This document shows positions 54,883 to 62,200 of a stretch of 64,000 nucleotides of DNA, piece after piece. This DNA is from an uncultured Clostridia bacterium (GTDB lineage Bacteria; Bacillota; Clostridia; Oscillospirales; Acutalibacteraceae), in contig CANPVE010000013.1 of assembly GCA_947581635.1 (NCBI GenBank), positions 1 to 64,000 on the forward strand, written 5' to 3'. The translations under genes were made by a program, and so were the position numbers. Numbering within the stretch: position 1 is the first letter of the stretch; each line of letters opens with the position of its first letter. Under the pieces are notes generated by a model. That model was not told the origin of the DNA. It did not search any database and saw nothing but the letters and a program-made list of their open reading frames with translations.

Positions 54883-54921
54883 AAAGCCCCGCTTTTAGTC
54901 TCAGTATTGCAGAGGGGCTTT
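54883..54921. terminator. hairpin after glcK
   Basis: Stem AAAGCCCC/GGGGCTTT about 100 bases past the glcK stop; no clear U-tract, so a weak candidate. Confidence 0.35.
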
Positions 54922-55018
54922 GTCCGACCGCGACTGAATGCAATTTAATGTCACATGGCCTTTAAATTCAATTAAACCTGCCCGAACATTAATTCCGTAT
55001 TCCGAACTGACTATCGGG

Positions 55019-55987
55019 TTACTCATGCATTAGATAGAGATTTGCCGCTCCGATGATGCCTGCGTCGTTGCCCAGCTGTGCCACAACTATCTCGGTCTGC
55101 TTTGCCAGATTCTTGCCGAATCGGTCGGCGTTGACATAGCTCATAAGCGGTGCCGTGAGAGTATCTCCTTCCTTGCTTATGCCTCCTCCTATACATATTA
55201 TGTCAGGCTGGAATATATTTATAACATTCGTAAGGCCGCAGGCTATGTATGAAATATATTTATCGACAACCTCAGAACCTGCCTTGTCACCCAAGCGATA
55301 CGCGTCAAATGCCGTCCTGCCGTTTACGTTGCGGAGGTCTCCGTCCGCCAGTTTCCACATCTCGGAATCCTTATTGTCGAGCATCTTTACCTGAGTTTGA
55401 TGAATGAGAGCAGTGGCGGAGGCATATGCCTCCCAACATCCGCGTCTACCGCAGGTACATGGCCTTCCGTCTGCAACAATCACCATATGACCCAGTTCGC
55501 CGCCCGCATAGTTGGAGCCGCTGTAGATCTTTCCGTCTATAATTATGCCGCCGCCGACACCCGTGCCAAGCGTAACGCACACGGCATTCCTCGCGTCTCT
55601 CGCCGCTCCGGCTATGGATTCACCAAAGGCGGCCGCGTTCGCGTCATTTTCAACGAACACCTTACGGTTAAGACGCTCCTCCAGCTTGGCTGATACAGGA
55701 TAATTCTGCATACCGAGATTGCCGGAAAATTCCAGCATACCTGTCTCCGAATTGACCGAACCGGGACAGCCAAGTCCGATGTGTCTCACATCTTCAAAAT
55801 CAACGCCCGCGTTTTCCACAGCCAGCTTACAGGCGACGGCGATATCGTCCATTATGTCGTCCGCAGGGCGAGGGGGCTGATTGGGCGAATTTGTGGGGAC
55901 AGCCGCTTTGCCGATTATGGCGTTATTCTCGTCAACAACGCCAACCTTGACGCTCATACCGCCAAGGTCAATACCAAGATTGTACAT
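55019..55987 (-). CDS. glcK: ROK-family glucokinase
   Basis: 322-residue glucokinase. It has the phosphate-1 motif GIDLGGMSVKVG, the ROK block GELGHMVIV, the zinc-binding CTCGRRGCWE motif and VENDANAAAFGE with the catalytic Asp. It phosphorylates glucose taken up without the PTS. Gap to hprK is 127 bases. Substrate is glucose by family; other hexoses are possible. Confidence 0.93.
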   Translation of the reverse strand: MYNLGIDLGGMSVKVGVVDENNAIIGKAAVPTNSPNQPPRPADDIMDDIAVACKLAVENAGVDFEDVRHIGLGCPGSVNSETGMLEFSGNLGMQNYPVSAKLEERLNRKVFVENDANAAAFGESIAGAARDARNAVCVTLGTGVGGGIIIDGKIYSGSNYAGGELGHMVIVADGRPCTCGRRGCWEAYASATALIHQTQVKMLDNKDSEMWKLADGDLRNVNGRTAFDAYRLGDKAGSEVVDKYISYIACGLTNVINIFQPDIICIGGGISKEGDTLTAPLMSYVNADRFGKNLAKQTEIVVAQLGNDAGIIGAANLYLMHE

Positions 55988-56114
55988 AATAAATACACCT
56001 CAACGAATTATTATCAAATACACAGCGCGATAAAAAGACAGCGTGCGCTCATGCATCCAATTTCAATTTTAAAAACATATTTTTAAAATGGCATACTTTG
56101 AACATCATTATCCG

Positions 56115-57083
56115 TCAATTGAACGAGTCCCATTCTTCCTTCACTTCGGGGGTGGCAGGAGCCACATCCATGCCGAGATTGTGCAAAAGTTCCTGCGCCG
56201 CATTATAACCCATCTTCTTCTGACGGTTGTTCATAGCGGCAACCTCAATTATAATGGCAAGATTTCGTCCCGGCTTGACAGGAATCGTCAGCATAGGCAT
56301 TTTGTTGCCCAAAATCTCGGTGTATTCGTTCTCCATACCCATGCGGTCGTAAACTTTCTCGCTGTCCCAGTTCTCCAGTCCAATCACAAGATCAATCTTT
56401 TCCGTAATTTTTACGGCGCCCATACCGAATATACGTCGGGCATTGATTATACCTATGCCGCGCAGCTCGATAAAATGACGTATATTCGCGGGAGCAGAAC
56501 CCACCAGCGTCTTATTGGAAACCTTGCGGATCTCAACGGCGTCGTCGGCAATAAGACGGTGTCCGCGCTTGACCAATTCTATCGCCGTCTCGCTCTTACC
56601 CACGCCGCTGTCGCCCAGCAGGAGTATGCCTTCGCCGTAAACCTCAACCAAAACGCCGTGGCGCGTGATTCGCGGCGCAAGCTCCACATTGAGGAAAGCT
56701 ATGAGATCCGACATAAAGTTGGAGGTTGCCTCGGGGGTAGACAAAACTGGCATTCCGTATTTCTTTGCGGCCTCCATCATTTCTTCAAACGGTTCAAAGC
56801 TGCGGCAGAGAACCAGGGCGGGAGCGCCTCTTGACATCAGGTCGTCGAGACACCTGGCACGGTCTTCGGTGGAAAAGCCATTCAAATAAGACATTTCGGT
56901 GTTTCCGAACACCAAAATACGCCTGTTGTCGTAAAATGTGAAAAATCCGGTAAGTTCAACGCCGGGTCGGTTGACTTCATTTGAGGAAATGAGAACTTCT
57001 TCTGGATTGACCGACATATGAACTGTCTCAAGAGAAAACTCTTTGATTATCTTAGCCAATGAAACGGTAAAAGTAACTGCCAT
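56115..57083 (-). CDS. hprK: HPr kinase/phosphorylase
   Basis: 322-residue bifunctional enzyme that phosphorylates HPr on Ser46 to trigger carbon catabolite control in Gram-positives. The P-loop GDSGVGKSE is followed by the HPrK signature ELRGIGIINARRIFGMG. The N-terminal half is the regulatory domain. I start at ATG 57083 with GAAAGG 9 bases upstream. It heads the hprK-glcK-murB-rapZ run, which points to coordination of sugar use and wall synthesis. Confidence 0.97.
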   Translation of the reverse strand: MAVTFTVSLAKIIKEFSLETVHMSVNPEEVLISSNEVNRPGVELTGFFTFYDNRRILVFGNTEMSYLNGFSTEDRARCLDDLMSRGAPALVLCRSFEPFEEMMEAAKKYGMPVLSTPEATSNFMSDLIAFLNVELAPRITRHGVLVEVYGEGILLLGDSGVGKSETAIELVKRGHRLIADDAVEIRKVSNKTLVGSAPANIRHFIELRGIGIINARRIFGMGAVKITEKIDLVIGLENWDSEKVYDRMGMENEYTEILGNKMPMLTIPVKPGRNLAIIIEVAAMNNRQKKMGYNAAQELLHNLGMDVAPATPEVKEEWDSFN

Positions 57084-57153
57084 TTTATACAACCTTTCAA
57101 AATTACATTTATGTCTCTATTGATATTCCGATTTAATGCCGATATTTACTGTA

Positions 57154-57182
57154 ATTATACCATGTATTTGTATAAAATTGAA
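57154..57182 (-). promoter_or_regulatory. putative hprK promoter
   Basis: On the minus strand TTCAAT, 17-nt spacer, TATAAT; the -35 match is weak. About 70 bases before hprK. Confidence 0.5.
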
Positions 57183-57219
57183 GTGCTTTTTATAAGTTTT
57201 TTGTTTTTTATTTTTTCTC

Positions 57220-57328
57220 ATATCAAATTTCAATTAAAAAATACAAAAAACTCGTACCAAAATCCTGCGTATATGAATTTTGGGAGTTGAACGAAGATTT
57301 TCCGTCGTATTCCTATTGAAGTTTATCG
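57220..57328 (+). repeat. palindromic MITE-like repeat, copy 7
   Basis: Begins TATCAAATTTCAATTAAAAA, has the core CCTGCGTATATGAATTTTGG and ends TTCCGTCGTATTCCTATTGA. It fills the gap between the hprK promoter and the dehydrogenase terminator. Confidence 0.8.
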
Positions 57329-57344
57329 CAAGCTGTAAACAAAA

Positions 57345-57380
57345 AGCCGCCTTCCGAACAAAAACGTCCGAAAGGCAGGC
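57345..57380 (-). terminator. terminator after the hydroxyacid dehydrogenase gene
   Basis: On the minus strand GCCTGCCTTTCGGAC paired with GTTCGGAAGGCGGC, followed by TTTTTG. It begins just past the stop codon. Confidence 0.8.
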
Positions 57381-57382
57381 CT

Positions 57383-58351
57383 TTATCGGGGAGTGTTCAC
57401 TACGTTTTGAGGTTTGCCCTCAATATAACATCTCAGGTTGCCGCACACGACATCAAAAAGACGCCTGCGCGTCTCCACGGGCGCCCACGCTATATGCGGG
57501 GTTATGGTTATATTTTTCGCGCGCCGCAAAGGGGTATTCGCGCTCATAGGTTCCTCTGCAAGTACATCAACCGCCGCTGCGGCAATCACGCCGTCATTGA
57601 GTGCCTGAGCCAAATCGCTTTCGTTGATTACGCCTCCGCGCGCTGTGTTCACCAAAAGCGCACTGCTTTTCATAATGGCAAGAGTATTCTTGTTTATCAG
57701 CTCCCGTGTTTCGTTGTTGAGCGGACAATGAAGCGACACTACGTCCGAAGCACTCAGCAGCTCGTCAAGTTTCACGCATTTTATATACGGAATGTCTCGT
57801 AAGCTGTCGGGATTTCTCTTGTACGCAAGCACATTCATGTCGAAAGCACGGGCGATGGCCGCTACCTTTTTTCCTATGCCGCCGCAGCCTATCAGACCTA
57901 TTGTCTTTCCCGCCAGTTCAAATGTAGGATACCCGAATAGATTGAAATATTTCTTTTCTGTCCACGCACCTTTGGCACAGTCGGCGGAAAACTCGGCCAC
58001 CTTGCAGAAATAATTCAGTATCAAGGCGAATGTATGCTGGGCTACCGCGTTGGACGAGTATTCGGGGACATTGCAAACTGTTATGCCGTGCTCATTTGCC
58101 GATTGTATATCAACCTGATCATAACCTGTGCCCATTAGACCCACATACTTCAGCCTCGCACACCTCTCCATTACTTCCCTTGTGATACGGCTCTTGTTGC
58201 ATACTACAGCATCGCTGTCGCCTATCAGCTCAGCGGTGCGCGCAAGATCGGTGCCGCAGATGATATTGAGCTGACCAAGTTCTGCAAGTCCCGTAGGCAT
58301 TATGTCGTTGTCAATGGCGGCGGTGTCCATGTCCAAAACAGTAATTTTCAC
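57383..58351 (-). CDS. D-2-hydroxyacid dehydrogenase (hydroxypyruvate reductase-like)
   Basis: 322-residue NAD-dependent dehydrogenase of the D-isomer-specific class. The Rossmann loop GLIGCGGIGKKVA, the NTARGG segment with catalytic Arg neighbourhood, the Glu in LAEEPM and the His in TPHIAWAP are visible. Substrate could be glycerate, hydroxypyruvate or another 2-keto acid. Its ATG overlaps the stop of the PucR-like gene (ATGA), so the regulator probably controls or senses its metabolite. Confidence 0.9.
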   Translation of the reverse strand: MKITVLDMDTAAIDNDIMPTGLAELGQLNIICGTDLARTAELIGDSDAVVCNKSRITREVMERCARLKYVGLMGTGYDQVDIQSANEHGITVCNVPEYSSNAVAQHTFALILNYFCKVAEFSADCAKGAWTEKKYFNLFGYPTFELAGKTIGLIGCGGIGKKVAAIARAFDMNVLAYKRNPDSLRDIPYIKCVKLDELLSASDVVSLHCPLNNETRELINKNTLAIMKSSALLVNTARGGVINESDLAQALNDGVIAAAAVDVLAEEPMSANTPLRRAKNITITPHIAWAPVETRRRLFDVVCGNLRCYIEGKPQNVVNTPR

Positions 58352-59499
58352 AAAATCTCATCTCCAAACCAAAGCTCAAACAATTTAAGAGCGACAAACA
58401 TCTCCGACCTGTCATTCAGATCCGATAAGTCGCGCCCTACTATTTCCGCAATTTTGCTCACCTTGTAATTTACCGAATTCCGGTGCATATACATTTCTTC
58501 ACCGATTTTCTTTATGTGCCCATTGTATCTGAAATACATAGCAAGAAAATCTACCAGGTTAGTGCCGTTTCGCTTGTCGTACTCCACCAGCGGACTTATG
58601 GTTTCGCGCAAAAAGTCTTTTGCCGCGCCGCTATTGGGATCGATCTGCATGAGCAGCTTTGATATTCCCAAATCCTCATATGCAAGCACAGAATTTGCGC
58701 ACTTTCTGACCGCCTGTATTCCGGCTGATTTTGAAGCTGTGATAAACGATTCATGCAGATTTTCCATTCCACGGCAATATCTTCCCTTGCCTATGTAAAT
58801 ATCAAATTTTTCAGCGAATTCAGGTGGAATTGCCTCAACTGCCGCCTTTGTTGCACTTCTGACAGTATCCTCGGCTTTACCTGCGAAAATAAGCGCGATC
58901 CGGGTGCCAACGCAAATCGCCGTCGATCCTGCGGCGGTTTCGTCGAGACCTGTTTCAACAAATCTTTCTATTTGAGGTAACAATTGCCTGCCGAGCGAAT
59001 CATCGCCCTTACAGACGAACTTTAAGACCGAAACACAGCAACTGATATTTGATAAATCCCCGTATTTTTCCACGACGGAAGCACAGCCATCGGGTTTGTC
59101 GCCGAATATAAGTATATTTTGCATTTCGCAGTTTACCTTGAAGCGCTTTTTGTCGTAATTTTCCACCTCGTTTTTAAACAACTCCATTGCGGAGGCAAAA
59201 TGCCTGTATTGCTCAATTTCTATTAACACCACGTTATACTGCGCGCAAAGCTCGGCGACCATGGCTCGGGTGTTTTCAGAACAGGTTCTGCTATTTAGTA
59301 CAATCGCGCTTGCCCCATGCTTAAGCGCTTTCTCCGCCAAAACAAAAGCGTCGCCATGCTGACCTGAGACAAAAGCTATATCGTATTTTTCCACATTATC
59401 CGCCGCAGTTTTGTTGTCGGCAGTCACCGCCCTCAACGCAAAATTGGCGAGAGCTTGCCTGCCTGTTTTTACTTTCATTTTCACGGAGTTCAGCTTCAT
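58348..59499 (-). CDS. PucR/CdaR-type transcriptional regulator
   Basis: 383-residue regulator with a long N-terminal sensor region (about 1-170), a central GGDEF-like/CdaR region and a C-terminal PucR helix-turn-helix (HRNSVNYKVSKIAEIVGRDLSDL). Such proteins control purine or sugar-diacid use; the ligand is unknown. I use ATG 59499; an in-frame ATG at 59550 lies within about 14 bases of the inferred transcript start and has no ribosome binding site. It overlaps the dehydrogenase start by four bases, suggesting a two-gene operon. Confidence 0.85.
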   Translation of the reverse strand: MKLNSVKMKVKTGRQALANFALRAVTADNKTAADNVEKYDIAFVSGQHGDAFVLAEKALKHGASAIVLNSRTCSENTRAMVAELCAQYNVVLIEIEQYRHFASAMELFKNEVENYDKKRFKVNCEMQNILIFGDKPDGCASVVEKYGDLSNISCCVSVLKFVCKGDDSLGRQLLPQIERFVETGLDETAAGSTAICVGTRIALIFAGKAEDTVRSATKAAVEAIPPEFAEKFDIYIGKGRYCRGMENLHESFITASKSAGIQAVRKCANSVLAYEDLGISKLLMQIDPNSGAAKDFLRETISPLVEYDKRNGTNLVDFLAMYFRYNGHIKKIGEEMYMHRNSVNYKVSKIAEIVGRDLSDLNDRSEMFVALKLFELWFGDEIL

Positions 59500-59570
59500 A
59501 ATGCTGTAGTATATCTCTCCCACTCGCAATGGCAAGGTAATCACGTCCATCGAGAAAATATCTTATATTT

Positions 59571-59598
59571 ATTTTAACAAATATATAAATTTTGTCAA
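59571..59598 (-). promoter_or_regulatory. sigma-A-type promoter of the PucR-dehydrogenase pair
   Basis: On the minus strand TTGACA, 16-nt spacer, TAAAAT, about 70 bases before the chosen start. Confidence 0.75.
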
Positions 59599-59694
59599 GG
59601 CGAGTGGAGTAAAATTATCACAGCCTTCAAAGGAGAGAAAAAAGCCGCAGCCGCGATTGTTCAAAATCATTCGATTCTACTAACCCAAAACCAA

Positions 59695-59785
59695 AAGGCA
59701 CTACAGCAATCAGGAGAAAAATTACGCATATGTCTTTTGCCGAGATTTTTCCATACCTCATCGGGGTTAATGTCACTTCGCAGCT
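59695..59785. repeat. weak copy of the palindromic repeat family
   Basis: AGAAAAATTACGCATATGTC and GCCGAGATTTTTCCATACC resemble the family core and right arm, but the left end is lost. It lies just past thrS in the 59500-59817 gap. Low confidence. Confidence 0.35.
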
Positions 59786-59817
59786 ACGGCATTATTTATA
59801 CTATTTTGCGAACATTA

Positions 59818-61728
59818 TCAGTCAACAGCTTTGGTTTCCACTTTTTCCGCTATGAACGACACAAATTCGTCAACGCTCATTGCTCCGATATCACCGTCTT
59901 TGCGGGAGCGGACGGATACGGCGTTATTTTCTATGTCCTTGTCGCCGACGACCGCCATGTAGGGTACCTTCTTGACCTGAGCCTCGCGTATCTTGTAGCC
60001 GATCTTCTCATTGCGGCCGTCAACTTCACAACGAATGCCTTTAGCCTCAAGCGCCTTCTTTACACCATAGATATAATCCAGATGGCGGTCGGCAATGGGC
60101 AGCAGTTTGACTTGAACGGGGGCCAGCCACACAGGGAATGCGCCCGCATAGTTTTCAATGAGGATTCCTATGAATCTCTCGATACTTCCGAACACAACTC
60201 TATGAATCATTATAGGACGATGTTTGTTCCCGTCCGCGCCAACATATTCAAGCTCAAATCTCTCGGGTAGCTGGAAGTCGAGTTGAATGGTGCCGCACTG
60301 CCACGTTCTGCCTATGCAGTCAGTGAGGTGGAAGTCGAGCTTTGGCCCGTAAAATGCGCCGTCACCCTCGTTTACCTTGTAATCGTATCCCAGTTCCGAA
60401 ACAGATTGACGCAGCGCTTCTGTGGCGACTTCCCAATCCTCCTCGCTTCCCATTGAATCCTCGGGTCTGGTTGAAAGTTCAATATGATATTTAAATCCGA
60501 ACTGATTGTAAACCTCGTCTATCAGTTTAACAACGCCCTTGACCTCGTCTTTGATTTGCTCCTTGGTCATAAATATGTGTGCGTCATCCTGAGTGAAGTT
60601 TCTCACACGCATCAAGCCGTGCAGAGCGCCGGAAAGCTCATGCCTGTGAACAATTCCCAGTTCGCCTATTCTGAGCGGCAAATCCCTGTAGGAACGCATT
60701 TTTGTCTTGTAAACCAATATGCCGCCCGGACAGTTCATCGGCTTGATGGCAAAATCCTCGCCGTCAATCACTGTCGTGTACATATTTTCCCTGTAGTGAT
60801 ACCAGTGTCCGCTTGTCTCCCACAAATGACGGTTGAGCATTATGGGCGTCTGAATTTCATCATAACCTGCGGCCCTGTGAATCTGCCTCCAGTAGTTGAT
60901 AAGCTCATTTTTGACTATCATTCCGTTTGGCAGGAAGAACGGGAAACCCGGACCCTCCTCAAGAAGGGTGAAAATTTCAAGTTCCTTGCCGAGCTTTCTG
61001 TGATCGCGCTTCTTGGCTTCCTCGAGCATGGTGAGGTGTTCTTCAAGCTGAGATGCCTTGGGGAACGATACTCCGTACACTCTGCAAAGCATCTTGTTTT
61101 TCGCGTCTCCGCGCCAGTACGCGCCTGTGCAGTTGGTTAGTTTAAACGCCTTAATACCCGAGACATTCATAAGATGGGGACCGGCGCAGAGATCAGTGAA
61201 TTCCGCCTGCTTGTAGAAAGAGATGTTCTCGCCATTGTCGGCGTGCTCTTTGCAAAGTTCCACCTTATAGGGTTCCTTCATATCTTCCAGCAGTCTGATT
61301 GCCTCGTCAGGTTCAAGCTCAAATCTCTCAAGCTCAATGCCGCTCTTAACTATTGCCTTCATTTCCTTTTCTATTGCTCCCAGATCTTCCGGCGAGAAAG
61401 GCTTCTCAACGTCAAAATCGTAATAGAAACCATTGTCTATTGCGGGACCTATCGAAAGTCCTGCATTTGGATAAAGGCGCTTGACCGCCTGCGCGAGCAC
61501 ATGAGATGTCGTATGCCAGAACGCTTTCTTGCCCTCATCGTCGTCAAATGTCAGAATTTCGACTTCACAGTCGCAGTCAAGCGTGGTGCGAAGGTCGCAA
61601 ACCTCGCCGTTCACTTTGGCCGCGCACGCCGACTTGTAAAGCCCCGCACCGATGGATTTCGCAATTTCCGCTATGGACACGCCGGCCTCAAATTCCTTGA
61701 CGTCGCCCTTAAGCTTAACCTTAATCAT
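59818..61728 (-). CDS. thrS: threonyl-tRNA synthetase
   Basis: 636-residue class II synthetase. It starts with a TGS domain (MIKVKLKGDVKEFEAG), then the editing domain with HTTSHVLAQAVKRLYP and a CxxH-like metal set, the catalytic core with motif 2 and MNCPGG, and an anticodon-binding C-terminal domain (PIADRHLDY region). I start at ATG 61728 with GGAGGT 9 bases upstream; the upstream extension is leader sequence. Expression is under a T-box leader. Confidence 0.98.
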   Translation of the reverse strand: MIKVKLKGDVKEFEAGVSIAEIAKSIGAGLYKSACAAKVNGEVCDLRTTLDCDCEVEILTFDDDEGKKAFWHTTSHVLAQAVKRLYPNAGLSIGPAIDNGFYYDFDVEKPFSPEDLGAIEKEMKAIVKSGIELERFELEPDEAIRLLEDMKEPYKVELCKEHADNGENISFYKQAEFTDLCAGPHLMNVSGIKAFKLTNCTGAYWRGDAKNKMLCRVYGVSFPKASQLEEHLTMLEEAKKRDHRKLGKELEIFTLLEEGPGFPFFLPNGMIVKNELINYWRQIHRAAGYDEIQTPIMLNRHLWETSGHWYHYRENMYTTVIDGEDFAIKPMNCPGGILVYKTKMRSYRDLPLRIGELGIVHRHELSGALHGLMRVRNFTQDDAHIFMTKEQIKDEVKGVVKLIDEVYNQFGFKYHIELSTRPEDSMGSEEDWEVATEALRQSVSELGYDYKVNEGDGAFYGPKLDFHLTDCIGRTWQCGTIQLDFQLPERFELEYVGADGNKHRPIMIHRVVFGSIERFIGILIENYAGAFPVWLAPVQVKLLPIADRHLDYIYGVKKALEAKGIRCEVDGRNEKIGYKIREAQVKKVPYMAVVGDKDIENNAVSVRSRKDGDIGAMSVDEFVSFIAEKVETKAVD

Positions 61729-61764
61729 AAAAACAGTACCTCCATAAAAATAAAATTTCAAATA

Positions 61765-62079
61765 TAAAAAAGCCCCACCCAAAATGCACACAGTGCATTC
61801 GGGGTGAAGCTTTGACAAACCTTATGGAAAGAATTGCTCAAGCCCCACGGTTCCACCCGTGTTGACGCGCCCGAAACAAAACGCGCCCTCTCTCACAAAG
61901 CCAATAACGCAGCCACGCGGCGGGACTTGTGCCGACAAGGCGGCTTTCACACCCCACGCTCAGAAGCGGTTCATGCCCCAAGCCCGTCCGCCCTCTCAGC
62001 GAACGGGCGAATCTCTGTGACACAGGTACTTAAGGTTTTGTCTTCCTCAAAGCTTTTAGCAAAAGATTAAATTTGAACC
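61765..62079 (-). promoter_or_regulatory. T-box leader of thrS (tRNA-Thr-sensing)
   Basis: On the minus strand the leader holds, in order, the stem I with AAGTA and a specifier region GAACC (likely specifier ACC at 61968-61970, read by tRNA-Thr), an extended stem II/III region, the T-box GGGTGGAACCGTGGGG at 61843-61860 and an intrinsic terminator (AGCTTCACCCC...GGGTGGGGCT then TTTTTT at 61765-61810). Uncharged tRNA-Thr would favour read-through. Confidence 0.9.
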
Positions 62080-62085
62080 GCTATA

Positions 62086-62114
62086 ATGATAAACCAATAT
62101 CACGATTTTGTCAA
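62086..62114 (-). promoter_or_regulatory. promoter of the thrS T-box transcript
   Basis: On the minus strand TTGACA, 17-nt spacer, TATCAT. Transcription would start around 62079, at the 5' edge of the T-box. Confidence 0.8.
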
Positions 62115-62200
62115 CTGAATTTTTATATATTTTCACACTTCGTCAATTATTTTTAAACGCTGCCGCCATGTATGACTGTGCGGTCAGCCCCGGAAATTCC

